Shown: in pieces, positions 1 to 23,552 of the stretch
How the letters are laid out: the number at the start of each line of letters is the position of its first letter
Position numbering within the stretch: the first letter of the stretch is position 1
Source: Syngnathus acus
Taxonomy: Eukaryota > Chordata > Actinopteri > Syngnathiformes > Syngnathidae
DNA length: 64,000 nt
Assembly (NCBI RefSeq): GCF_901709675.1
Contig: NC_051088.1
Location: forward strand, 16,296,193 to 16,360,192
Direction of reading: 5' to 3'
Notes under the pieces: generated by a model
Told to the model about the DNA's origin: nothing
The model's database searches: none
Seen by the model: only the letters and a program-made list of their open reading frames with translations
Translations under genes and position numbers: made by a program

Positions 1-3000
1 TTTCCAATTTCCCGCTTGTGTTAGTTCTAGTCCAGATCACCCGCTTTATGTGTCATGGTTCTGCTGTTGGAGAGGTTGAGAGGCTCCCCGACCCCAAGAA
101 AGGGTTGCGTAGCCGGTCAGCCAACTCCGCACTCCAGCTCTGTCTGCCACTTGACCAATGCAACTCACTCTCACTCACTTTTAAATCCAAACTCAAAGCT
201 TTTCTATTGAACGTGTGTAAAAATAAAAAAATGCTCAAATATGTGAAACACAAGGAAGAGAAGTCATACAGAGAGATGGCTCTTCCATTTCCTCTTGAAC
301 TTGCCATCTCCATCATGCAAGATTCCATCCGGTTGTGCTTCCTGGTGACAGTGTCAGGGTCTGCGGAGGTACTTGCGCACTAGTCAGGACCATGCAGAAT
401 GGCTGGTGGTCAAGGGTGATGGATGAGGATGACGTCAGGGCCCAACCGCTGACCTAGTAGAGGAAACACCCGCAGGAAAGCGCGGAGGAAGTGAGCACTC
501 ATCATGAGCACACGTCATCCTCAGCTACCTCGAAGGTCTGCGTCAACTCGTCGGAACACGATGTTGTGATTTGTTTGTGGAATATGAATGAAACAGGCAA
601 AATCCACCTTTATGTATCCATCTCAGGGGCGGCCATTTTGCCACTTGCTGTCGACTGAAAATGACATCACAGTTGCCAGGTCTCAGGTCACAACAAATCA
701 CGGCTCAGCTTCAGAAAACTGGGGAGCCGTGACTGGTTCGACCAGAGATCTTGCAACTGTGTTGTAAAAGACAATTTGGGGATTGAGTTCCACTTTAACT
801 ATGAGCCAAGTGGGAATTTTGTGTGTGTGTGGGGGGGGGAATATGAGGTTTAATCTGAAGGCCGTACTTCCCAGTTCTGGTTTGCTCTCATGTTGATGTT
901 TGCAAATTCAAACAAAGATGTTCCTTGGCTGTAATCGAAGCCGTTCCACCTCAGCAGCAGCTCGCAGACAGGAAAGCGCTGCTTGCATGCTTCACACGTC
1001 TGCTATGTCGCTCTGCTGCGAGCCAAGCTGCGTGCTTAGCCAGCAAAAATGCCGGGAAGACTTCCCAGCTCGCCGGGACTCGCTTGAGTGTACGAGGGAC
1101 GGTCACTTAGGGAATTCAGCTATGTCTCCATAATGCCAGACTGTTGCAGGAAATAAAGGTGCTGCGTGTCTGAAGGCTTTTGTCTGTCTTCTTAATGGAA
1201 CCGTGTTTACAATATGGGATTGAAGAAGAACGCTGAACATTCTGCTCAGGATGTTTCAGTCCTGCTCTGAAACACGATGAACTATTTCAAGGAGACATTA
1301 ACACGGACATTTTTGTGTTGTATCCAAATAGTCGTGTCTCGTAATGAGGAAATTGAAATAACCAAGTCCAGCTTTAGTTTTGCTACGACTGAAAATATCT
1401 TTTAGAGTGAATGAGCCGCTTTCAAGCTCTTTTTAGCATTAGCTTTTGTCATTTTCTCTTTCTGTTTCATATCTTTTCTCATTCCATTCTTCTGTTTCGC
1501 TCTCATTTCTCCCTCATTTATTGTCTCTTCCTTCTCTTCTATCTATTTCATTCTTCTCATTCTTTTCTCTCATTGTAGCTAATTCTTCCTTTTCTCCTGC
1601 TCTTTTTATAGGCCCACTTTCTTCTCTCTAATCTCTTTCCTGCACTTTCATTTTTTCCTCTTTCTTTTCTGCCTCTATTCCTGTTCTCTCTTGGTCTCAT
1701 TCATTCTTTCAATTCCTTTTCTGTCTTTCTTCTCTTCCTTTACTTCTCTGTCTCGTTTCTTGTCTGTGTGGCGATCAGGGGTATTTATGCTTGGCCATGT
1801 CATGCACCATTAACTTACAAGTGTGTTTCAGTGGCATGGCGATGAAATCCCGTGAATGCAATTTAATTTCTATCGGAGATGGCTCAAAGTGTGTGTTTGG
1901 GAGATGATAGCCTGTGGTGGTATTGCGAAAGGTAAACAGGAAGGAATTGAGATTTTGTTTGAGAAAAGATTAGTGTCATAACAGCAACAACAGTTCTAAC
2001 ACTCTGGATTTTGCTTCTGTTAGTACAACCGAGCTGCAAACATGTGGAAATGGTCAAATATCCAGCCCACAGGTTGTCAGCAAGAAATATGTGCTGTATA
2101 ATTGTTGATTTTTGAGCTATTTTGACCAAAGCCTCCCATAGACATGTTAGTAAGACACTTGGGAACTCTTGAATTCTGGGGGAAAAAAATGCATAATATG
2201 TCTCTTTTGAACCTCTCTGGGGTCATTGTATGAAAAGAAAAAAAGAAAAAAAAAAAACACGTATTGATTTTCCTCGGTCGCAGCCAACATTCCACTGTTT
2301 CTGTACACTTTGGATTCCCGACGGTGGGAGAAAAATGCCACGTTGCACAAATGTAATGTTTTATTTGAGTCTTCCCATGGAAGAATATTCGTATTTACAA
2401 GACGGGAATCATCAGCTTGTATTAGACGTATTAAGATACTTTGAGCCCGGCCAGCATGAGAACTGTCATATCCCACCATGGGAGGAAAATACTGAAATGA
2501 TTGGTTGCAAAAGCTGCAATTTGACTAAATGTTCCTCTACCAGCCTGCCTACCTAATGTACCTATCCAACATACCATCTGGTTGTGTGACAAACTCAATG
2601 TGGTCGGACTCGCCCCTCACGAGCCCATCAGGGACCTCTGCGGCCCATATAGCTGCGGTTGCCATGTCAACGGGTCCTGGGGGCACCATGCGCTTCAATT
2701 ATTGGGGGGAAGTGGGGCTGGGTGCAATGACACAGGACAGCGGGGGGTTTATAGCTTCGGGTTGGTGAATACTTTCAACAGCTGTCCCACAGTGGATCAA
2801 CAACTCTCACTATTGACTAGAAAGAGTCATGTGTACTTTGGCTGTATGAGGACAAATTGACAACCTAATCAAAGTTCTGGAAAACCCTGATCAAGTCCTT
2901 TAATTTGCTTAATGACTTGATAGATGATGTGTTGCAATGTGATATTTGTTAATGTAACGCCCGCTATTTGTGATCTTTATAAATCAGGCCCGTCGAGGGA

Positions 3001-3187
3001 ACTGCTAATGGTAGCTGCTACGCGTGTGTCCAGTCACTCATTATCTAATTGTTTTTAAGAGTTTATGCTCAACAGTATCTAATGCGATGCAGCACATTTA
3101 GCTTTAATAATGGCTAAGCCCCCGTAATGGAACAAAAAATCTAAACGTGAATTTATATGGACGACTTGTCTTGCTTTTGTGTTTTAG
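1..3187. other. acap3 upstream/first-intron DNA, no recognised exon
   Basis: No exon was recognised here. acap3 is already running at 3188, so this is most likely its first intron or 5' flank. The expected first coding exon, which carries the start codon and about 16 residues of the BAR domain, was not found. The only structure seen is a pyrimidine-rich tract near 1446-1760 and short homopolymers. Short open frames here have no recognisable protein. Confidence 0.5.
1446..1760. repeat. pyrimidine-rich (TTCTC/CTTT) low-complexity tract
   Basis: About 300 bp are composed almost wholly of T and C on the + strand, with irregular TTCTC and CATT words. This is low-complexity DNA; the serine/leucine/phenylalanine-rich open frame across it is a by-product of composition. 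Confidence 0.8.
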
Positions 3188-13711
<10,524 letters not shown>

Positions 13712-14847
13712 TCAAGCCAGGGGACAACTTGGACAAAAGCAAAAAAATGTTTTCCTCTACTTCTTTTTATTTCACTTTTTACTTTGTGTTTTATTGTGTC
13801 CATGAGGATTAGCAGGTCTTATCCTTACATGGACTTTTTTTTCCTAAAACACCAAGCACTTGCTTTCTTGCACCCTGAATTGTGAAACCAAGCAAAAGTA
13901 CAGTATAGTACTGTATCCTTCAAAATCAGTCGTATTCTGTGCAGCATACCCCTATTATCACAGAAGATGTTTTTTTTTCCCAAAGGACACATCCCCCCAA
14001 ACCAATCAATCAAACATCACAACCAAGTGCCCTAGGAATTGAAAAGTTGCTTATTTCAGAAAAAAAACGTTTAGCTTTGGGAGAACGAGTTTTTCAAGAA
14101 CAAACAAAAAATGTCAATCTTACGAGAATAAATTTGTATTTTTCTGAGCTAGTCGTAATATTAAAACAAGTGCAGTGCAAGTGTAACAAGGAAAGAAAGT
14201 CTTTATTTAATTGTGGACAGTGAGTAAATTTAAAAATAAAAATACAACTTTAAAAATCATTACACCTTTAGGTAAGAAAAAAATATGCCGTTTTATTTAT
14301 TTTTTAAATATATGCTGAAACATTACAACACTATAAAATTATTCATTGGGGTGGTAAATTTCTGGAACGTTCCCTGTAAATTCCCACTGCTGTGAACCAT
14401 TGTGCCATTTGAAATGATGAGATGCAATAAAATGTCAGTAAAGACAAAGATGGGAAACTCCTCTTGTATCTTGTCATACCTTATTTCAAGGTTCTACTGG
14501 AAGTTCAAGGTTTCACTTAATTTGTCTCCTTAAGGAGAAATTTGTCTTGGGTCATATTATTATTATAAGCTTGATGGCATGATTGCAAATGGTTATGCCA
14601 TCAAATATTAAATGTTATTAACTTGAAGTTAATTTAATGTTTATTCCAAACCTTTTGCTCACTTGAAAAGTGGATGGCATCAATCGATAAGAGTGCATTG
14701 AGTTGTGAGCTCAGAGCTCAAGCCACCACTATTTTGACGGAAGATAAGCGGCTCGGAAGACGAATGAAAACAATGTGACTCAATGGCGCCATCAAGCGGT
14801 CATAACCTCGCCCTCCGTTAATTCGTGGTTAATTCTTCAGTGAGAAG
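13712..14847 (+). other. acap3 3' UTR and intergenic DNA
   Basis: AT-rich sequence following the acap3 stop codon, with no recognisable coding exon. A candidate poly(A) signal AATAAA is at 14426-14431, about 715 bp past the stop. Nothing else of note before the phf20 promoter. Confidence 0.5.
14426..14431 (+). terminator. acap3: candidate acap3 poly(A) signal AATAAA
   Basis: AATAAA downstream of the acap3 stop codon, upstream of the phf20 promoter. Assigned by position only; no transcript evidence. Confidence 0.45.
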
Positions 14848-14849
14848 AA

Positions 14850-14886
14850 TGCGCATGCGCCAAAATGCCAGCTAGATGTGACGTCG
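14850..14886. promoter_or_regulatory. phf20: phf20 promoter: NRF1-type palindrome and CRE-like site
   Basis: TGCGCATGCGCC (14850-14861) matches the NRF1 consensus, and TGACGTCG (14879-14886) is a CREB/ATF-type site 18 bp further on. A plausible non-coding first exon ends at about 14932 with GCGAGAG|GTAAAC, which places both sites at the expected promoter position for the phf20 transcript. Factor binding is inferred from motif match only. Confidence 0.6.
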
Positions 14887-14932
14887 GTCCTGAGCTCATT
14901 CACAGACTACGCTGCTAAACGCGAGAGGTAAA

Positions 14933-16575
14933 CAAGCTTTTCGCTTCATTCTTTCAACTTCGAAGAGACTACAGTAATTAATTAGTCGAATTAAAGAGCG
15001 CGGGTAATTGCTGAAGGTGTGTATCACGTCACTCGTCACGAAACTCATCATAAAATGACACTTCACGCTGTGCTCGTACTCCTTCGTCTGTGGGACTCGC
15101 TAGATGCTAGCCGTTAGCTCGTCCAGTTATAATCGTTGGAACACAGCTGCACAAGACGCCAACTCGTCTTTGTTACAGTCCTAAACTAGATGAACAACTC
15201 AGTGTGCGGCTGCCTCCTCTACTCTTTGTACATAGAGGACCGCTGCGTCTTTTGTGAGAGTTTTAAATTGAGTTTATGACGTTAATCGCCTCTCTTTGGA
15301 AAGATAATCCACATAGTTGAAAGCAGGCAAAGGGCAGGCCTTCGCGCTGCACTGACAGCATTTACGACCAATGAAAAGTCAGGAATACCGACACCTGACT
15401 GTTTCTAGCCAATGGGATGCTTTCACACCGGAAGTGTATAAACATGTCAAAACTGTCGTTTAGCTGTCAGACGAATCGAAAAGTTAATTAGATGGAATTG
15501 TCTTAATCCATTTAATAACGCATAAATGTGTTGTTTAAACGTCAACAGATATGTGCAAAATTTTATATTTACAGTCTGATAATCTTACAAAATGAGATTA
15601 AAAAAAATAAAACTACATTGTCATGGTAATATTCTTCACTCATAATTCTAAATCATAATTATATGCATTATATTATTAGTTAGGGCAGCACGGTGATAGA
15701 CCGATGATCACTTTCTGCTTCAAAGTCCATTGTTTGGCTGTTTGTGCTGGGACATCAGAGGTCTCAAACTCCACCATGTGGGGGCGGCTTGGTGTGCCAA
15801 CATCAAGAATTCCATAAAAACAGGTTGAAATGATTTTATTATAATTCAACTAATCCAATCTTCTCAATCTTTATTGATAACAGTTCAGATCATTGATTCT
15901 TCAGTAGATGAACAAGAATGGTGACCTGCTCCTTTCTGTCATCTCCCTTGTACTTGCATAGTCATATACACTTTGCAATCAGACATGTCAGCGAGCCCGT
16001 CGTCAACCCCCAAAAAATGTGTCTCCTGTTTTTTATTTTTTATATTGGCTGTTGTCGTCACCAACCTTTCTCTTCATGGCAGGTTATGAACAATACATGA
16101 CTGGGACTGGGTGACGGGTATGTTTTCCTTCCATTTGGTGTCACTTCAAAATTACTTTTAACAGAAATCTGTCATGAGCAGGAGCTATGGTGCCCCAGGC
16201 TGCAACGTGGCAAAATAGTTGGGGCTGGACTAACATTAAACTTTGATGTCAAGTAGGGGGGTGTAAAATATCACCCTGTGGGCCGCAAATGGGCCGTGGG
16301 CCTTAGGTTTGAGACCTCTGCTCTTGATTGTCCCTAAGTGTAAATGTGAAGGTGAATGCTTGTTTGTATAAATGTGCCCTGACATTGTCTTGCGACCAGT
16401 CCAAGGTGCCCTGCCTCTGAACGAATGGAAAATACAAAGTGAGACATTTTACAAGAAAATTGAAAGAAAACACTAAATTCAGCAAATGGTGCTTTAGATG
16501 GTAGAAAGTGATACTGATTAGACCCAAACGGGGGGAAATTTGAAGACACATTTTTAATTTTTCCCTTGTGTACAG
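14933..16575 (+). other. phf20 first intron/5' region
   Basis: Lies between the inferred non-coding first exon and the ATG exon at 16576. The proximal 500 bp is relatively CpG-rich; the remainder is AT-rich. It contains a hAT-like element at 15756-16320 and a short SINE-head fragment (GGGCAGCACGGTG) near 15684. Confidence 0.5.
15756..16320. mobile_element. hAT-like non-autonomous element
   Basis: A 565-bp segment bounded by inverted CAGAGGTCTCAAAC (left) and GTTTGAGACCTCTG (right). This 14-bp perfect terminal inverted repeat resembles hAT-superfamily ends. The GTGGGCCGCAAATGGGCC sub-terminal sequence on the right is typical of such fish elements. No transposase frame is present. A clear 8-bp target duplication was not seen, so exact boundaries are inferred. 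Confidence 0.65.
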
Positions 16576-19500
16576 ATGAAGACTCCTCCAAAGAGGCCGG
16601 GCATCAAGTTTGAGGTGGGCGCTCAACTGCAGGCAAGAGACCGCCACAAGAACTGGTATGCACTACTCCCAGCGACGTTCTAACCAACAACATGCACTCA
16701 ATGCTATTATTTTGTGTGGGGGGGCTTTGTGTGTGGGGGCTGTCAGGTACTCAGCCACCATTGACAAAGTTGACTACGACAAAGAGCGCGTTCTGATCCA
16801 CTACCGCCGGTGGAGCCGCCGCCACGACGAATGGTTCCATTGGAACTCACCATACATGCGGCCACTGGAACGAGTCACTTTAAGAAGAAGGCGGGGCCTC
16901 AATTTGCCAAGCGTGGCAACGGTATGACATTCATACATATATATACCGAATATTAAATATATAATTATTAATAATAAGAATGGTATCATATATACATAGG
17001 TTGTAGTGCCATAAATAAGAACTTTTTTCACCTAAAATGACTTTCTAGCAATATCAAAATTGTATTCTCTTATTAGCCAAACTTTATTCTTTTAAAATAA
17101 ACAATTTATTCATTGTAAAATAGAATTTTAATAAAGACTGTCTTATGCAATTACAAAATTATCATCGAAAAACCTTTATTAATGTAAAATGTATTTTTCT
17201 TGCAATATTCCAACTTTGTGTTTTCCATAAATACACATGTATGTACATAAATGTACATGTCAGCAGGAGGCTACTTCAACCTTTATCAGTGTTTCCTTCC
17301 TTTCTCCCTCTCTCCCAGTCATTTGCAACCGGGACAAAGGTTTTGGCCTGTTGGACCGACTGTCGTTTCTACCCAGCCAAAATCCTGCGTGTCAACAAAG
17401 ATGGTGAGGCTGCATTTGCACATGGTTCTACAGATCTGAGATGTCATATAGTGATGGTGATTCCGAAAAAATACCTGCTTAACATCAATAACTTGTAGCG
17501 GACTTTAGTCATTAAAAAATGAATATTTTCACTCATCCCTTGTATCCCTTATAAGGTGGCTTGAAAAAAAAAAAAATCTCAATCACCAGCTTAACATCAA
17601 TAACTTGTAGCGGACTTTAGTCATTAAAAAATGAATATTTTCACTCATCCCTTGTATCCCTTATAAGGTGGCTTGAAAAAAAAAAAATCTCCAACCAGAT
17701 TGAGCTCAGATCTGATACGCATTTGTGTTTCAGACTCCTACACCGTACGTTTCTATGACGGCGTGGTTCGGACAGTGAAGCCCCCTAAGGTCAAAGCCTT
17801 ACAGAAAGTAAGGAATGCTACAAAATGACTGGACCAGATTCCACCAACCACAATGATTTTTAACTCCTATTTGTGCTTGTCTAGAAGTCAAAATGTGGGA
17901 AGTCAGCTATGGGAAGCGAAGGATTGGAAGACGGAGAGAGCGAGGAAGAGTGTGAGGAAGAAGAAAGAGAGGATGACGAGGAGGAAGAAGAGAAAGAGGA
18001 CGACAAGGCTGAAGGCGAGAGCGGGCCACAACCGTCTTCATCATCGTCATCCTTCCCTCCACCAGCAGCCAAGAGTCTTCCTCTCTCTCCCGGTGGAAAC
18101 AGCGACACTCATGAGCAGCCAATCACAAGCGAGCTCAGCCAGCCCGCTGTCCCTTCCCACATCGATAAAGGTAAACACGAGCAGGCACCTAACACTCTTC
18201 TTCATTTACACCTGGTAACATTAGGTAAAAATCAACGAGTGATCGACAGTACCGTTCAAAAGTTTGGGGTCGCTTAGAAATGTCCTTATTTTTAAAATAG
18301 AATCACTATTTTTCAATGAGGTTAACATGAAACTAATCAAGAATACACTATATGCATTGTTAATGTGGTAAATGACTGTTCTAGGTGCAAACGAAAATCT
18401 ACATAGGTGTATAAAGAGCCAGCAACCATCCCTCCTGTATTCTAATGGTCCATTGTGTTTGCTAATTGTGTTAGAAAGCTAATGAATGATTAGAAAACTT
18501 TTGTGCAGTTATGTTAGTTTTCATGGAAAATACTAAATTGTCTGGGTCACCCCAAACTTTTAAATGGTAGTGTACATAGGAAGAAAAAAGATAAAAAATG
18601 TCAAATCACAATGTAAAATAAAACTATTTGCTCTCTGTATTGTTAGAGTAAGCAGTACGTGTCAGCGGGGATGCGCTTTGAGCTATGCATGCCGCTCTAA
18701 AAGAATTGCTTTTGAATACAATTGCTCATTCGCCAAGCCCTACAGAACACACATAATGATTAAAATGACCTGTTGGCTTGATTGTGCCTATGTTTTGCAT
18801 AATATGTGTGTTGCCTCGAGCAGATGTGCTCTTGGAGCGACAGGCCCACCTGCCCACCTCTCACAAATTCAGCAGAGAACCACGTAAGTCACCAAATATT
18901 TCACTTTCAAATTTAACCAAAATGGTTGCTTCACCTGAAGTCGATGCTACGGAGGTGGCTTTGTTTAGTCATACAAGAAGAAACTGTAATTGCACATCCA
19001 CTACAATTGGTGGCAGTGGCAATCTCATGGTCAGAGTGTGTGCAGGCAGTAGGAGCTGAGAGTGAAAAAAAATACTCAAATACTGAGTACCTGCTGAGTA
19101 ATTTCTGGTTTATATATATTTTTAATCATAGCATGAATGTCAACTTGACAATAATAAAATAATAAGGTGGAATATAAAAAATCTGATATTTTATTACAAT
19201 GATACTTAAACTAAAATAATAAATGATAATAAAATGTCATACATCAGGGAAAATTCAGCCTTAGGAAGTACGGCTTCTTTACAGTCATGTGACTTCCTTT
19301 CTCCTTTTGATTGGTGAATTAGACTCAAAAGTTGCCATTGGTTACGTAAAATTAGTGAAACGAGTCACATGATACAATTCTCTCTGACAACTCAAAACAA
19401 ATAGTTTGTGCAAACAATAATGACCGCTAAAAATAAAAGTAGCCAGTGGTTTTTTTTCCTCACCAAAAATACTCAAGTTCAAGTAAAAACTTGTAAGTAT

Positions 19501-22500
19501 GTTGCATTGAAACTACTCTGAGAAATGCAACTCAGACAAAAATTTGGGTTAAATGTAGTTCAAGTTTTCCAACACATATCTTACCTCATGGACTAATCTG
19601 AGCACTTGTGCATCAGTGTACAGGGTGATCAAGAACCAACCTCCCCCCATCCTCTCCATCGAACTGGACCACAATCCCTTCAAGTGTCCATCGGCGGGCT
19701 GCACTAAGTCCTTCCGGAAGGCCAGTCTTCTACACTACCACATCAAGTACTACCACGCGGAGGAGCATCAGCAGCAGGAGCAACAGCAGCAGCAACCAGA
19801 GGAACAAGGCAGTCCAGCGGTGACAGACATGCGTAGGTTGGTTGTGATCATTGTCAATGCATCCCATCACACTAGCGTGTTCGGAATCATTATACAACGG
19901 TATCCCAACATACGAGAATGTGTAATAAATAATTGAGTAAAATATTCAAGGCGGTTACATTTTAAAGAGGATTGATCTAATTCGGTTTCTATTTGATGCA
20001 CATAAATCTTGCAAATCAAAAACAATTTCCTGATTCAAATCAGTTTTTGATCTACCTACAAGGGGGCGGCACAAGTTACAATTACTGACTTGATGTGACT
20101 TGATGTTTGTTGTAGGAGGAAGCGCTCGACTTCTGAGAGCAGCCACTTTTTGTACGACATGGCAAGCATCGCAAGTCATGACGACAGAGAGCACAGGAGC
20201 ATGGTAACAGGTCAGCTGACGCCGCTTGACTCTTACTCTATACAGTATATGTATGCAGCATTTCCTTTTCAGCACACCACCACAAGAGTGCCCAAAAAAT
20301 GCTACACGACTGCTCTGTCTTGGATATTGTTAACCACTCTTGATTGTGGAAACACATAAAGTGCTGAAACTAAGTGAATTATGCTGCCAGACTTGCTTTA
20401 GTCTGGATTTAAAAATGCCCAATGACTACTTAATGCCTATACATATGCCTTTTTTCCCATGTGCATTTCAAGTGACACATTTGACTTTGTTTATATTGAC
20501 TGACCACATGAAAAAGGCCGCAAACTGCACATGAATAACTACTAGTGTCAACACTGGGCAGTGACAACACACAACTTTGTTTTGTGGTGGACAAACACGA
20601 TACACTCTAATGTGACAGTTATGTTATATTTAGTGATTATATGTTATAGTTCATGTTATATTAAATTTGTATACACTGCTAATGTAGCATCTCCCTCTTA
20701 TGCCTCTTGAACCCCCCCCAAAAATAGAAATTGCGTCACTTGAAGCACGTTGTGTAAATCCAGCCTTTTTTGGTTTGGCTTGTCTTGCCAGCAGAGATCA
20801 AGAGGGACAAGAGTCATCTCGACAGGAAAGAGAGGAAACATTTTCTAAGGGGCAAACTGAAGAAGAAGAAGAAAAAAAAGAAGAAGAAAAAGATGAGTCA
20901 ATCAGGTAAAAGCCACAAAACCCTTCACCAGTTTTTTTACGCTGGGCCATGATTGGTTTTCACTTCAGACCTGGCAACTACAACATATTATAGAAAATAT
21001 TTTATTTTTGTGGGCGGGTGACTTCCCCTTTAAAAGCATGTGAAAAGAATCAGATGATGACTATGCAAAAATAATAGTTTTTCGTCTCCTCAGAGGTTTG
21101 CAGTAGCGACAACGAAGGCTTGGCCTTGTCTCCCGTCACATTCAAACTTGGCGAGGATTATCCCAGCACGCGCACAAGTAAACACATACACACGTGCATA
21201 ATGATGCACACCAGAGGCAGAAGTCCCTGGCGGCAATTCACGTCATCCTTCTACCTTTATCAGTGGACGATGGCAGCGACTGGTCGACGCTGACGGCAGA
21301 GAGCGGCGAAGACGCGCCCTCCTGGTCACTCACCGCTGGGGCGGAGGACTGCGAGGTGGTGAGGTGTGTGTGCGAGGTAGACGAGGAGAACGACTTTATG
21401 ATTCAGGTGAGCTGCCCACATGGGTCCTTTTGAGGTACCTGGGCACAAGTGACAGCGTTACTCTTTTGTATCTGCAGTGCGAGTCGTGTTTGTGTTGGCA
21501 GCACGGCACCTGTATGGGCTTGTACGAGAACAACGTCCCTCGCAACTACACTTGCTACTATTGCAGACACTGCACAGGTAAGAGACAAATATAGACAAAT
21601 AGTGGGACAACGATCTTGAGCAGATGTTGGATGACTGAGCATTTACATTATTGGTGCGTTAGTTCAGAATTACCTTCAAAAGAAAAAGAGAAAAGTGTTT
21701 ATTGATCACGGTCTTGACCTTCATGGCCACATTGTGCCGTCAGGTTGGAGGCGGGCTCAGTGCTACTTGTCCGAGCCCGACCTTCTAACGTCCGGACGCA
21801 TGTTCGGCCTGTCTTTCGTGAGGGACAACTATTCGGAGAGCAACACCTCCAAGATCACACAAACCAGCGGCCTCCTGGCGCACACACACAACCTCAATCA
21901 GGTCCTCAGCGGCCTGCAGCTGAAGATTAGCCTTTTGCGGTGAGTCCACACATGCACTTGTTCTCTCAGCCCCATCTTTTCATTGGGTAGCAGTGGTGGA
22001 CTCAAGTCACATGACTTGACTAGTGAGTGAGCTATGACTTGCTTTGCCCAAAAAATTACTTGACTCAAATTTTGACTTATAACTTGTACATATGTGACTA
22101 ATTCCCACCTCCGTCATCTGGCCATGCAGGACGCCGTCGCACCCTGACCTGCAGCTGTGGCGATTGCCATGGACGCCGGAGGAGGGGCACAAGCCGAGAG
22201 GAGAAGCCCCGGTCAGTTATGTCAGCAGCGAGCACTGCTACCAGAAGCCCGGTTCGTTGTGGGAAAAGGTGGAGGAGAGGCCAAAAGCCACTGTGAAACA
22301 AGAAACACCCAATGAGGAGGATAAGGTAAAAGGAACAAGCAGTTTCAAAGCAAAACTAACAGATAACTTTCATTGGATAAATTTTGCACTGTGTGGAATT
22401 GGGTCAAGCATAGGTGAACAAAGCGTTCTGGAAAAGAATCTTGACGCACAAGCATTACTCATTACACGGCTGCTGTTGCTATGGTAACGTGACCACGCCG

Positions 22501-23552
22501 ATGACCTATATTTAGTCCGAAGTGAGCTGCAGTAAGGAACTTAATTGAGTGCTGGACAAGTAATCAGTTTGTTCAAATAGAACATTTAAAACATTATTAT
22601 TCCCAAAGTCAGTAAATTTGCAAGGAGGAGAAACCTCACAAAAGCACAGTCAGTATTTACAACTTTTATGACCCTCTGATGCCTTTTTTGACACGGTGTT
22701 AATGCCTGCTAAAGAGAGCAGAATCATTTTCACATTGCAGAAGAAAAAAAGAGCCCAGTGGAAGGCAGTTGATCAAAATGGGAATTCAGATTGATGAAGC
22801 CTTCTTGCGTGTCTTTCCAGGAAATAAAGGAGGAAGACGATGATGATGATGATGAAAGCAATTGGCCAGGGTGTGCTCAAAGCACAAAGCGCACATGCCC
22901 GAATGGAGATGAAGGGCATGCACGCTCTCACCTGGCAACCTCGGTGTCCTCGCCGGCTTCTGTGTCGGAGTGCCAGGTGAATCTGCTGGAGCATGTGGAG
23001 CGTTTACACCAGCAGATCATCACCAGGATGGACGTCATCGAGAAGGACTTGGACAGTGAGACATACTCTCATTTTCATTCGTGTGTGTGTGTTGAATTTC
23101 ATTGTTCAGATGTAGTTATCACTCGTATTTTCTGAATATAATATAAAATATTACAAGGGGCCAGTTTACCTTTTTTGGGGAGGATGAGCTGAAATGGATT
23201 ATTGGCATTTCCAATCATTACAATGGGGTAAGAGGATTTGATGTATGAGAGTTTTGAGTTACAAGCATGGTCATGGGACAAATTAAGCTCACATAGTATC
23301 TCAAGGTACCACTGTGTATGTAAGTATGTGTTATATTGTATATGTGTACTGTAAGTCACACAAAGCAGCAAGTTAATAAACAACATTTTCTTTCCTTCTT
23401 CAGTTTTGGAGTCTTGGTTAGACCATTCCGGCGAGCTGGAGCCTCCCGAGCCGTTGTCTCGCCTGCCACAACTCAAACAGCGGATCAAGCGCCTGCTGTA
23501 CGACCTGTCCGTCGTGAGGCGGCTGTCTGTGCGACAGTGGCACTCCAGCTAA
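16576..23552 (+). CDS. phf20: PHF20-like chromatin reader (Tudor, C2H2, PHD)
   Basis: PHD finger protein 20, a methyl-lysine reader of the MOF/NSL acetyltransferase complex. Exons: 16576-16655, 16747-16921, 17319-17403, 17734-17807, 17885-18170, 18824-18883, 19617-19836, 20116-20210, 20795-20905, 21094-21177, 21264-21406, 21478-21577, 21744-21939, 22130-22325, 22821-23055, 23404-23552; total 762 residues. Seen in order: N-terminal [14 protein letters not shown] with the first Tudor/MBT-like domain (RRHDEWFHW), second Tudor ([17 protein letters not shown]), an acidic run, C2H2 finger [20 protein letters not shown], Lys-rich segment, PHD finger (CVCEVDEEN...[12 protein letters not shown]...CYYCRHC), and the conserved C-terminus [20 protein letters not shown]. 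The C2H2 finger and the ndrg3 neighbour favour phf20 over phf20l1. It is shorter than the mammalian protein (about 1000 aa), and no AT-hook was recognised in the joined exons. Some internal joins (19836, 20210, 20795) were set by reading frame. Confidence 0.93.
17477..17693. repeat. 112-bp tandem duplication in a phf20 intron
   Basis: The sequence from GCTTAACATCAATAACTTG to the A-run after GTGGCTTG occurs twice head to tail, at 17477-17588 and 17589-17693. The copies are nearly identical, which implies a recent duplication. It lies wholly in the intron between exons 17319-17403 and 17734-17807. Confidence 0.9.
18246..18574. mobile_element. Tc1/mariner-type non-autonomous element
   Basis: About 330 bp in a phf20 intron with imperfect terminal inverted repeats: left ACCGTTCAAAAGTTTGGGGT, right ACCCCAAACTTTTAAATGGT. 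The outer ends are TA, consistent with a TA target. It has no coding capacity. The interior has the AATGATTAGAAAACTTTTGT segment seen in many fish copies of this family. Confidence 0.7.

Noticed and set aside
2147-2860. Overlapping frames of 90-110 codons upstream of acap3
   Set aside because: No family resemblance, no splice-consistent extension, and none supplies the missing ACAP first exon.
17881-18122. Ser-rich - strand frames opposite phf20 exon 17885-18170
   Set aside because: Shadows of the acidic GAG/GAC-rich phf20 exon.
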